A stretch of DNA of 64,000 nucleotides from Nevskia soli DSM 19509 (lineage in GTDB: Bacteria > Pseudomonadota > Gammaproteobacteria > Nevskiales > Nevskiaceae), in contig NZ_JONR01000024.1 of the NCBI RefSeq assembly GCF_000711955.1, forward strand, positions 1-64,000, in the 5' to 3' direction. Position 1 is the first letter of the stretch; the number at the start of each line of letters is the position of its first letter. Position numbers and translations under genes: made by a program. Below, piece after piece: positions 52,740 to 60,643 of this stretch. Below the pieces are notes generated by a model. It was not told where the DNA came from and made no database searches. It saw only the letters and a list, made by a program, of their open reading frames with translations.

Positions 52740-54260
52740 ATGAACAAATCGGAAGTGATGTATTCATCTTCACGCTCGCCGTTCAAGGCGCGCTACGGCA
52801 ATTACATTGGAGGCGAATGGGTTGCCCCGGTCAATGGCCGACATTTCGGGAATATTTCACCACTCAACGGTGAGGTCGTCTGCGAAATCCCCCGATCCGA
52901 CGCAAAGGACATCGAACGCGCACTCGATGCTGCGCACCGGGTGCGTGAGGCCTGGGGACGCACTTCGCCCACTGAGCGGGCTCGATTGCTCAATCGCGTG
53001 GCCGATCGCATGGAGGAGCATTCTGCGCTGCTGGCCGAGGCGGAAACCTGGGATAACGGCAAGCCGATCCGTGAGACCATGGGCGCTGACATTCCATTGG
53101 CGATCGATCACTTCCGCTACTTCGCCGCCTGTATCCGCGCGCAGGAAGGTGCAATCGGCGAAATCGATCACGACATGATTTCCTACCACTTTCACGAGCC
53201 GCTGGGCGTGGTAGGGCAGATCATTCCCTGGAATTTCCCGCTGTTGATGGCAGCCTGGAAGCTGGCGCCGGCTTTGGCCGCGGGTAATTGCGTGGTCATC
53301 AAGCCTTCCCGGAATACGCCTGCCAGCATCTTGGTTCTGGCGGAACTTGTTGGAGACATCCTTCCCGCAGGCGTGCTGAACGTCGTAAACGGAACCGGCG
53401 GCGAAGCGGGCGAAGCTCTGGCATCAAGCAAGCGTATCGCCAAGATTGCGTTCACCGGTTCCACCGAAACCGGACGCGGCATCATGCATCACGCGGCCGA
53501 CAGCCTGATTCCGGTGACACTCGAACTGGGTGGCAAGTCCCCTAACGTGTTCTTCGACGACGTGATGTCGGCCGACGACGCATACCTGGACAAGGCGATC
53601 GAGGGCTTCGTGCTGTTCGCTTTCAACAAGGGTGAAGTGTGCAGTTGCCCAAGCCGGGCGCTGGTTCAGGAATCGATGTACGAACGGTTCATGGAGCGCG
53701 CGATTGCCCGCGTCGAACGGATTCGTGTCGGCAATCCGCTGGATCCCGCAACGCAAATGGGGCCGCAGAACTCGCAGGAGCAGCTTGGCAAGATCTTGGA
53801 CTACATCGATATCGGCAAGCGCGAAGGCGCTCAACTTCTGACAGGGGGTTCACGTGCCGAGATCGGCGGCGAGTTCGCGGGCGGCTACTACCTGCAGCCG
53901 ACCGTGTTCCGGGGCAATAACAAGATGCGCATTTTCCAGGAGGAGATTTTCGGGCCCGTCCTGTCGGTAACCACGTTCAAGGACGATGCCGAGGCGGTCG
54001 CTATCGCAAACGACACCTGCTACGGACTCGGTGCGGGCGTCTGGAGCCGCGATGCCAATCGCTGCTACCGGATGGGGCGCGCAATCCAGGCCGGGCGCGT
54101 GTGGGTAAACCAGTATCACGCCTATCCGGCGCACGCTGCGTTCGGTGGCTACAAGCAATCCGGAATCGGGCGGGAAACACACAAAATGATGCTGGATCAC
54201 TACCAGCAGACCAAGAATATGCTGGTCAGCTACAGCACCACCGCGCTCGGCCTGTTTTGA
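52740..54260 (+). CDS. NAD-dependent aldehyde dehydrogenase
   Basis: 506 residues. ALDH superfamily: PWNFPLLMAAWKLAPAL, FTGSTETGR, LELGGKSPN with the catalytic Glu, and the nucleophile Cys in GEVCSCPSR. Close to AcoD/ExaC-type acetaldehyde dehydrogenases, which oxidise acetaldehyde. It is followed at 22 bases by an alcohol dehydrogenase gene, so the pair could exchange ethanol, acetaldehyde and acetate. The ATG at 52740 is chosen; the frame extends upstream through the FNR box. Confidence 0.88.
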   Translation: MNKSEVMYSSSRSPFKARYGNYIGGEWVAPVNGRHFGNISPLNGEVVCEIPRSDAKDIERALDAAHRVREAWGRTSPTERARLLNRVADRMEEHSALLAEAETWDNGKPIRETMGADIPLAIDHFRYFAACIRAQEGAIGEIDHDMISYHFHEPLGVVGQIIPWNFPLLMAAWKLAPALAAGNCVVIKPSRNTPASILVLAELVGDILPAGVLNVVNGTGGEAGEALASSKRIAKIAFTGSTETGRGIMHHAADSLIPVTLELGGKSPNVFFDDVMSADDAYLDKAIEGFVLFAFNKGEVCSCPSRALVQESMYERFMERAIARVERIRVGNPLDPATQMGPQNSQEQLGKILDYIDIGKREGAQLLTGGSRAEIGGEFAGGYYLQPTVFRGNNKMRIFQEEIFGPVLSVTTFKDDAEAVAIANDTCYGLGAGVWSRDANRCYRMGRAIQAGRVWVNQYHAYPAHAAFGGYKQSGIGRETHKMMLDHYQQTKNMLVSYSTTALGLF

Positions 54261-54282
54261 TACGACGATCAAGGAACACGAA

Positions 54283-55308
54283 ATGAAAACCATGAAAGCC
54301 GCTGTCGTGCGGGAATTCCATCAGCCGCTCGTGATCGAGGAGGTACCGGTGCCCACACCAGCCGCCGGTCAGATTCAAGTCAAGATACAGGCTGCCGGCG
54401 TGTGCCACACGGATTTACACGCCGCAAATGGCGATTGGCCAGTAAAGCCGAAACCGCCATTCATTCCGGGGCACGAAGGTGTTGGGTACGTTTCTGGCGT
54501 CGGCGCCGGGGTTACGCACGTCAAGGAAGGCGATCGCGTCGGTGTGCCATGGCTCTATTCGGCCTGCGGGCACTGCGAGCATTGTTTAGGGGGGTGGGAG
54601 ACGCTTTGTGAATTGCAACAGAATACCGGTTATTCGGTAAACGGCGGCTTCGCGGAGTATGTCATTGCCGATCCGAACTATGTCGGCCTGCTGCCGAAGA
54701 ACCTGGGTTTTATCGATGTTGCTCCGATTTTGTGCGCGGGCGTCACTGTCTATAAGGGGCTCAAGGTTACCGACACGAAACCCGGCGATTGGGTGGTGAT
54801 ATCCGGCATCGGCGGGCTCGGCCATATGGCAGTCCAATATGCGCACGCAATGGGACTCAACGTCGCTGCCGTCGATATAGACGACAGCAAGCTCGAACTT
54901 GCGCGACGTCTTGGCGCAAAGGTCGCGGTCAATGCCCTCAGGGACGATCCGGCGGCCTTCCTGAAGAAAGAGATCGGCGGTGGCCACGGCGTTCTCGTCA
55001 CGGCGGTATCTCCAAAAGCGTTTGAGCAGGCTCTAGGCATGGTTCGCCGCGGCGGCACAATTTCGCTCAATGGCCTACCGCCGGGAAGTTTTCCCCTGCC
55101 GATCTTCGACATGGTGCTCAGCGGCATTACGGTACGCGGCTCGATCGTCGGCACGCGGCTCGATCTGCAGGAGGCATTGATGTTTGCCGAGGAGGGCAAG
55201 GTCAAGGCGACAATTTCAACTGACCGGCTGGAAAACATCAATACGGTTTTTCAGCACATGCGTGAAGGCACGATCGAGGGACGTGTGGTGCTCGATATGC
55301 AATCCTGA
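54283..55308 (+). CDS. adhP: Zinc-dependent alcohol dehydrogenase AdhP
   Basis: 341 residues. Catalytic zinc ligands AAGVCHTDLHA and PGHEGVG, structural zinc CGHCEHCLGGWETLC, nucleotide loop GIGGLGHMAVQYA and VDIDDSKLELA. The length and motifs match bacterial ethanol-active AdhP. It is separated by 22 bases from the aldehyde dehydrogenase and ends near a convergent MgtC-type gene. Expected in fermentation or ethanol utilisation. Confidence 0.9.
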   Translation: MKTMKAAVVREFHQPLVIEEVPVPTPAAGQIQVKIQAAGVCHTDLHAANGDWPVKPKPPFIPGHEGVGYVSGVGAGVTHVKEGDRVGVPWLYSACGHCEHCLGGWETLCELQQNTGYSVNGGFAEYVIADPNYVGLLPKNLGFIDVAPILCAGVTVYKGLKVTDTKPGDWVVISGIGGLGHMAVQYAHAMGLNVAAVDIDDSKLELARRLGAKVAVNALRDDPAAFLKKEIGGGHGVLVTAVSPKAFEQALGMVRRGGTISLNGLPPGSFPLPIFDMVLSGITVRGSIVGTRLDLQEALMFAEEGKVKATISTDRLENINTVFQHMREGTIEGRVVLDMQS

Positions 55309-55472
55309 AAGCCGATGCGCCAATAGCCTTGAGCAGGCGTGCGGCCGTGGGTGGACCGTCGAAGCGACGCATTGTCATTCTGGCACGATACTGGTTGGAA
55401 CGGCGCGTAAAATGCGGTGATATTGATATCTTCTTCTTAAAAGAAGCAATAGGGCGGGGGCGCCCAGAAAGT

Positions 55473-56726
55473 CTAGGCAGCATTCGCTGCAAAGCCGGCG
55501 CAGAGCCCCGCGGTAACGCACAGGTAACCGAAGCCGGCTCGGCGGGCAAATGCCCAACCCGCCATGGACCAAACGATGACGAATTTGAGCCCGAGGCTGG
55601 ACAGGTAAGCCAGGGCGATAGCCCTGCTCGCCTGATCTGCGGACAGATCGCCGGAATTGGTCAGCTGAAGTGTCGAAAGGGTAATCGCGTCGATATCGGT
55701 CAGGCCGGACAATATCGCCATGCCGTAGACGCCGCCGGCTCCTGCGACATGATGCAGCCAGGCAAGAGCCAGCAGAACGCCGGCATAGAGCACGCCGAAG
55801 CCCAGCGCAACGCGCATTTCGCTGGGGTTGCTGATTTCCAGATGCGGAATCTCCGCGGCGTGTGCGAGTCGGTGCCAGATGATCAAGGGCAGCGGAAGCC
55901 CGACCAGAAGTCCGCCAGCCAGCACCGGCAACAGTTTAGGCAGCACATCGGGAGCAACCATCGCGGTCTCCGCTGCCAGCTTGACCAATACCGCTGCATT
56001 TGCCGTAAGAACAACGACAAGTCCGGTATTGATCGCTGCCTGATCATTCCGCGCGTGCCGCGAATAGGCGAGCGTGGTCGCGGTGCTGGACACCAGTCCG
56101 CCCAAAGCGCCGACCAGGCCAATGACCGTAATGCCTTGCCTGTCGCCGGCAAGGCGCAGCACCAGGTACCCTACAAAACTCAGTCCAGAAATCAGCGCCA
56201 CCATGAGCCAGATCCGATAGGGATTCAGGGCGCCCAGGGGACCAAAGCCTTTGTCCGGAAGCACTGGCAAGACGACGAAGGTCACGACCGCGAACTGGAA
56301 CAGCGATACCCAGTCCTGCCGCGACAGACGCTGCGTCATGCCATGCAGTTCGGATTTGAAGTACAGAAGACCAGTCACCCCGAGGGCCATGACGACCACG
56401 ATCTGTTGGTAGCCAAACCATGTGGCGGCTCCGAGTCCAAAGCAGATCAGCAGCGAGACCATCGTGGTCGTGCCCGGGTCTTCGCCGGGCCCGGCGTGCC
56501 GGTAGGTAGAGATCATCATGGCTGCCAGCGCGGCCACGGCCACCGGCAGTAGAAGGGTGTCGGAAGTCTTCTCCGATAGCAGCGCACACAGGGTCCCGAG
56601 CACGGCTACCAGGGCGAACGTGCGAACGCCGGCTTTGCCACCCTGGCTGCGTTCCCGCTCCAGGCCCAGCAACAGGCCTATCCCCAGGCTGGCGAGGAAG
56701 CGTGCAATGTAGTCGAGTTCGGTCAT
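55473..56726 (-). CDS. MgtC/SapB-DUF4010 family membrane protein
   Basis: 417 residues with many membrane helices. The N-terminal part (LASLGIGLLLGLERERSQ) is MgtC/SapB type; the rest resembles DUF4010 (ITVIGLVGALGGLVSSTATTLAYS). Function of this fusion is not established; magnesium homeostasis or pressure adaptation is often suggested for MgtC relatives. It starts about 68 bases from a weak FNR-type box and is divergent from the FNR gene. Confidence 0.8.
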   Translation of the reverse strand: MTELDYIARFLASLGIGLLLGLERERSQGGKAGVRTFALVAVLGTLCALLSEKTSDTLLLPVAVAALAAMMISTYRHAGPGEDPGTTTMVSLLICFGLGAATWFGYQQIVVVMALGVTGLLYFKSELHGMTQRLSRQDWVSLFQFAVVTFVVLPVLPDKGFGPLGALNPYRIWLMVALISGLSFVGYLVLRLAGDRQGITVIGLVGALGGLVSSTATTLAYSRHARNDQAAINTGLVVVLTANAAVLVKLAAETAMVAPDVLPKLLPVLAGGLLVGLPLPLIIWHRLAHAAEIPHLEISNPSEMRVALGFGVLYAGVLLALAWLHHVAGAGGVYGMAILSGLTDIDAITLSTLQLTNSGDLSADQASRAIALAYLSSLGLKFVIVWSMAGWAFARRAGFGYLCVTAGLCAGFAANAA

Positions 56727-56787
56727 GTTCCCAGTTTATATCTTGCCGATTTTGATGACATTTTGTGCGTCCCAGGGCGGCATCGCC

Positions 56788-56801
56788 ATGACTTGAGTCA
56801 A
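56788..56801. promoter_or_regulatory. Weak FNR-type box ATGACTTGAGTCAA (divergent)
   Basis: Two mismatches from TTGAT-N4-ATCAA (reverse strand TTGACTCAAGTCAT). Centred 68 bases before the MgtC-type ATG at 56726 and 141 bases before the FNR start at 56936, so autoregulation is possible but not shown. Confidence 0.5.
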
Positions 56802-56935
56802 TCCCGTGGGCGTGACGCATCTGACTGATCGGCGTGATGGAATAGGTACTTCCCGCAAGCGAACTGCGGCAATTGCGAATGGTGGAAGACGGGTGCGCGG
56901 GCGCAATCTATCTTTCATCAACGGGAGGAATCGCA

Positions 56936-57676
56936 ATGGCTTTCGACGGCGCACCGGCAGTACTGAACACCGATTGTCACCTTTGTCCGGTCCGGACCTG
57001 TATGGCCCGACGCGGCAGCGAGCAACAGACCACCGCATGGGGCGATATGCTGGCTCCCCGAATAGCGGTGATGCCTGGTGCCAGCGGCCTCTACCGTTGT
57101 GGCGATCGCCTGCGCTCCTTATTCACCGTCCGTGGAGGCTGCATCAAGACCTACACGGTCGATGCCGAAGGTAATGAACATATCCGTGGCTTTTATCTTC
57201 CCGGCGACTTGGTGGGGCTCGATGCCATCGGTGATGGGACCTGTCTGTCCACGGCCGCCGCGGTGGTTCCGTCCCAGGTGTGTGTCGCGCCGATGTCCGA
57301 TCTGCGCCAGTTGATGCTGAGTCAGCCCGAATTGGCCCAGCGCATGGTCGAGCAGACCAGCCGGGAGTTGGCATTGTCCCTGGCAATTTCCGGTGACTTC
57401 ACGGCTGAACAGCGGGTTACGGCCTTCCTGCTCAATATGCGGGAGCGCATGGGAGGGGGGGCGGTTCTGCGGCTGCCGATGGCGCAGCGCGACGTTGGCA
57501 ACTATCTGCGCCTGGCCACGGAAACCGTATGCCGCACGCTCAAGATCCTGGAACGTCGCGGCTGGTTGGCGCTGGGCGAACGGAGCGTACGGTTCGTCGA
57601 TGACGCCAGGTTGAGGGAGACCGCCGAGCCCGTCGGGATCGGGCGGGTTGCCGTTCACCTGGCAAAGGCAGCGTAA
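56936..57676 (+). CDS. fnr: FNR-type oxygen-sensing transcription factor (predicted [4Fe-4S])
   Basis: 246 residues from the ATG at 56936, with a strong ribosome site (GGGAGGAATCGCA). N-terminal cysteines C14, C17 and C22 (DCHLCPVRTC) and central C116 (PSQVCVAP) align with E. coli FNR C20/C23/C29 and C122, the Fe-S ligands. The C-terminal HTH has E196, C199 and R200 (ATETVCRTL) where E. coli FNR has Glu-Ser-Arg that read TTGAT half-sites; the Ser is Cys here. Also a crp-type beta-roll (FYLPGDLVGLDA). This is the obvious candidate regulator for the boxes nearby. Confidence 0.88.
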   Translation: MAFDGAPAVLNTDCHLCPVRTCMARRGSEQQTTAWGDMLAPRIAVMPGASGLYRCGDRLRSLFTVRGGCIKTYTVDAEGNEHIRGFYLPGDLVGLDAIGDGTCLSTAAAVVPSQVCVAPMSDLRQLMLSQPELAQRMVEQTSRELALSLAISGDFTAEQRVTAFLLNMRERMGGGAVLRLPMAQRDVGNYLRLATETVCRTLKILERRGWLALGERSVRFVDDARLRETAEPVGIGRVAVHLAKAA

Positions 57677-57683
57677 GGCACCC

Positions 57684-58265
57684 ATGGCGTTGTCGAACGC
57701 CGAGAAAGCAGAGCGCGGAGACGTCCCCAGACTGGAAATCCATCTTCGCACCATTGATCAGCTGTTCAATTCCCTGGATCCCGCGCCATTCCACGAGCGG
57801 GATCTGGATGCGGACGCCGAAGAATTCCTGGTCAGCTGGGCCGCGGAGTTGCCGCGTCACCAATCCCTGCACTTGGTCCTGCACCTTGAGAACGAGCCGG
57901 ATACCCGGCACTCCGTTGCCTGGGTCGCGGATGCGATTCGCCACTATTTCGACGGACGCGCCAACATGACTTTGCAGCGCCTACGCCGTTTGCTGCGCAA
58001 GGGGCGCATCACACTGGCCATCGGTATGCTGTTTCTATTTACCTGCCTGCTCTTGGCGCAAGGCCTGGCCGGGATAGGGTCCGAGAGCCTCTGGCGTGGT
58101 GCGTTGAAGGAGAGCCTGGGAATTGGGGGGTGGGTCGCGATGTGGCAGCCCTTGCAGATCTATCTCTACGACTGGTGGCCGATCCGCGAGCAATACTCGC
58201 TATATCGCCGGATGGCCACGATGTCGGTGGAGATTGCACAAATGCGCCCGCTCAAGACGGCTTGA
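57684..58265 (+). CDS. Hypothetical membrane protein
   Basis: 193 residues. A soluble N-terminal half (ADAEEFLVSWAAELPRHQSLHLV) followed by two hydrophobic segments (ITLAIGMLFLFTCLLLAQGL and GIGGWVAMWQPLQIYLYDW). The start at 57684 lies eight bases after the FNR stop, so co-transcription is likely. No family recognised. Its last codons overlap the FNR-type box at 58262. Confidence 0.6.
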   Translation: MALSNAEKAERGDVPRLEIHLRTIDQLFNSLDPAPFHERDLDADAEEFLVSWAAELPRHQSLHLVLHLENEPDTRHSVAWVADAIRHYFDGRANMTLQRLRRLLRKGRITLAIGMLFLFTCLLLAQGLAGIGSESLWRGALKESLGIGGWVAMWQPLQIYLYDWWPIREQYSLYRRMATMSVEIAQMRPLKTA

Positions 58266-58275
58266 CCCAGGTCAA
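58262..58275 (+). promoter_or_regulatory. FNR-type box TTGACCCAGGTCAA
   Basis: Symmetric variant with C/G at the fifth half-site position (TTGAC...GTCAA), centred about 74 bases before the GTG at 58343. It overlaps the stop codon of the preceding gene. Confidence 0.6.
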
Positions 58276-58342
58276 ATCACGGGAAAGTGGGGCGGCATTA
58301 ACATCGCGTTGAAGAAATCTTCCTATTTCAGAAGAACCGGCC

Positions 58343-58790
58343 GTGCAACCGATCGGCTTTTGGGCATCGATGTTTACTGCAGGAGCGGCGTTTTCCCTGG
58401 CTTTCCTGGCGGTTGACGTCGGGGCCGATACGTCGCATTTGCCAGTCGCAAGGCAATGCGGAAGTATTACCTTCATCAGCGGCGGAATCGGTACGGAAGA
58501 ATCAGAGGCCTTGAAAAATGAGGCGCCTAACCACAGCCTTGCGCTATTATTTTCGATTCGAATAGGCACGCGATCTGCGTACAACGCCAACGTTCACGTT
58601 ACCATTCTGGCCCCCAGGAACAACCAGTTCTGGACGTAATTTCCGACGACCATATTTTTTGGCTGATCTTCCGGCCGGTCGGTATGTGATCGCCGCAAGC
58701 TCGGGATCGGTCACCAAGAAGCAGGCGATCACCATTCATCCCGGAGAGCATCGCTTCCTGGGATTCGAATGGGCGGAAGACAGCCCCTGA
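58343..58790 (+). pseudogene. Frameshifted paralogue of the secreted protein at 36314
   Basis: The GTG at 58343 opens a signal peptide (ASMFTAGAAFSLAFLAVDVGA) and an FISGGIGTEES segment that matches YRNGGIGVDES in the other gene. The first frame stops at 58639 after VTILAPRNN. Another frame then continues with YFLADLPAGRYVIAAS, which matches LLVDLPIGNYRITAIS, and ends in FEWAEDSP with a stop at 58788-58790 (compare FEWPEENQE). The switch lies near a run of five C at about 58611-58615. Either a recent frameshift, a programmed shift or a sequencing error. Confidence 0.7.
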
Positions 58791-58809
58791 ACCGGCGTCG
58801 CCAGGCCTC

Positions 58810-59007
58810 TCAGGCCTTGAACTCCGACTTCGCGGAAATCGTCGATATCTTCAGTGCCGAGTAGAGGGGGCAGATCCGGACCAGACCAGTCAGGAGGGGG
58901 ATCACGCCAAGCCAACCCCAAGGGCCGATTCGACCAAAAACCGTTCCAAGTATCAGTGCCAAGCCGATTGAAACACGTACTATCCGATCAATATTGCCAA
59001 CGTTCAT
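58810..59007 (-). CDS. DUF2892-type small membrane protein
   Basis: 65 residues from the ATG at 59007: NVGNIDRIVRVSIGLALIL with two hydrophobic stretches and GLVRICPLYSALKIST, characteristic of the short DUF2892 (YgaP transmembrane-like) family. Membrane located; role unknown. A longer frame to 59064 would add a non-hydrophobic N-terminus. Shine-Dalgarno is weak. Confidence 0.75.
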   Translation of the reverse strand: MNVGNIDRIVRVSIGLALILGTVFGRIGPWGWLGVIPLLTGLVRICPLYSALKISTISAKSEFKA

Positions 59008-59117
59008 GTCGTTCTCAAGTGCAAGGCTGAATCTCATGATCGCGGGCCCGGACGCTCCAGACATTGACGGAGATCAAGTCGATCGGTACGCGGCGTAGAT
59101 CGATCCGTTTTGCACTC

Positions 59118-60461
59118 TCAACGATTCTGGTTGACCGAGCCCAAAAACGGCCTGATGCCGTGGCTGTCGACAAGAGGCAGGGCTGCGCCGATTTCGATTT
59201 CGGTGTTGATCAACCAGTTGATGCGGATGCGGACACCAAGCCCGATCGAGGCCAGCATCGGCCGGCCCTGCAGATGACCCGGATCCGGGTAGGCAGAGCC
59301 GGCCTCCAGGATGACCAGCAAGCGGGCCCAATCCCGGCCCACAGGCCGAAGATAGGCCGCTCCGAGATAGTAGCCTGCGTCGCCTTCCAGGAATCCGGAG
59401 GAGTAGCCGCGTAAAGAGCGTAACCCTCCCAGCGTGAAGAAGTTATGCTGCCGCCCGGGGGCTCCGCCCATATATTCGCTCGCGGCCGCCAACCATTCGA
59501 TATTCTGATGAGGCGTTTCTCCGACCAGCCAATCGCGTCGGTAAGACAGGGAGAGGCTCGACGCTGAATATGTCGACGCCACTCCATCCAGCACCCATTG
59601 CAGGGTGCCGCGAAAACGCTGGCCCTCTTCGCTATAAATCAGGTATTTGAGATCGTCATAGGCGACGGAAACGATGGGTCCCGTGCCGATGCTGATCGGT
59701 CCGGGCGCATATTGGCCGCTGGGCGCGTCACGTACCCAGGAAAGCCCGGCCGAAACGTTCCAGCCTTTGCTGGGATGCTCGCGGGATAACGCGTAAGAGC
59801 CCAGGATTTGAGCCGTATCGATCGACTCGTGATACGGCCGCCCCTGATCATCCAGGGAGTCCTGACTGGTGACGCCGGCGGATCCTGATAACCCGAAGCG
59901 GCTGTCGCCGATGAAGGGCACGCTGTAGCCCGCCTGGATGGATCGTTCGCCAGAGCGGCCTGGTTCGCGGTAGGTCCTGCTCATGGCCTGGATGTTCAGT
60001 GTATGGTTCAAGCCCCACACGTTGTTCCACCGTAACTGTCCACCATAGCCGTACTCGCCGCCGGAATTGCCGTCGACTCTTGGCACGGGCAGAATGCGCC
60101 ACTTTTCGTGGACGGTGAACCTTACCCGCACGCCATCCCCGGAGGGGGTAGTGGACACCTCGACCGCCCGGAACAAACCCAGATCCTGAATGGCCTGCCG
60201 GCTTCGTTCGATCAGTTGAGGGTCGGCGGGTCCACCGACCCGGATGGACAATTCCCGCATCATCGTCACTGGCTGGGTAACTTCGTTGCCGGAGAAATCT
60301 ATGGCGGAGATTAGTGGCCAGGATCCAGCATGCGCGATATTACCTGCGAAAAGCAGGCAGGCCAGAAGAACGATCGATGAGAACCACCCTGCCTGGTGCA
60401 CAGAGCGATTCGCGGCCGAAATGAATCGTGCCGCTCGCCTGGGCGGGTGATTACATCTCAT
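59118..60461 (-). CDS. BamA/TamA-like outer-membrane barrel with a POTRA domain
   Basis: 447 residues. Signal peptide (SSIVLLACLLFAGNIAHA), one POTRA-like domain (LISAIDFSGNEVTQ...VRVRFTVHEKWRI), then a beta-barrel with the family motif YLRPVGRDWARLLVI near the end and a final segment IRINWLINTEIEIGAALP. Only one POTRA is seen, fewer than BamA, so a specialised secretion or insertion factor is likely. The ATG at 60461 has GGATA upstream; 60479 is also open. Confidence 0.78.
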   Translation of the reverse strand: MRCNHPPRRAARFISAANRSVHQAGWFSSIVLLACLLFAGNIAHAGSWPLISAIDFSGNEVTQPVTMMRELSIRVGGPADPQLIERSRQAIQDLGLFRAVEVSTTPSGDGVRVRFTVHEKWRILPVPRVDGNSGGEYGYGGQLRWNNVWGLNHTLNIQAMSRTYREPGRSGERSIQAGYSVPFIGDSRFGLSGSAGVTSQDSLDDQGRPYHESIDTAQILGSYALSREHPSKGWNVSAGLSWVRDAPSGQYAPGPISIGTGPIVSVAYDDLKYLIYSEEGQRFRGTLQWVLDGVASTYSASSLSLSYRRDWLVGETPHQNIEWLAAASEYMGGAPGRQHNFFTLGGLRSLRGYSSGFLEGDAGYYLGAAYLRPVGRDWARLLVILEAGSAYPDPGHLQGRPMLASIGLGVRIRINWLINTEIEIGAALPLVDSHGIRPFLGSVNQNR

Positions 60462-60537
60462 GGAACTATCCAGTGGCATGCCGCGGCATCACAGTAATTG
60501 TGTGATTGCAGCTTAGGCGGTGCGGTACGGCACCGCT

Positions 60538-60551
60538 TTGATGCACATCAA
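60538..60551 (-). promoter_or_regulatory. FNR-type box TTGATGCACATCAA
   Basis: Perfect TTGAT-N4-ATCAA centred about 83 bases upstream of the BamA-like start at 60461. Confidence 0.7.
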
Positions 60552-60643
60552 TTGGTCACGGTATGGCGTTTCGCATCGTTATCCACGCTGGAGCACAGCG
60601 GAAGCGACTCCGCGGCCCGTGATTGAAGCGTGCATCAGCGGCC

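Noticed and set aside
55420..55460. CTTCTTAAAAGAAG palindrome between convergent AdhP and MgtC-type genes
   Set aside because: Short AT-rich stem with a 2-nt loop and no T-run; too weak to call a terminator.
55329..56552. Plus-strand 407-codon frame
   Set aside because: Lies entirely antisense to the MgtC-type membrane protein. Its Arg/Gln/Gly-rich composition has no domain features.
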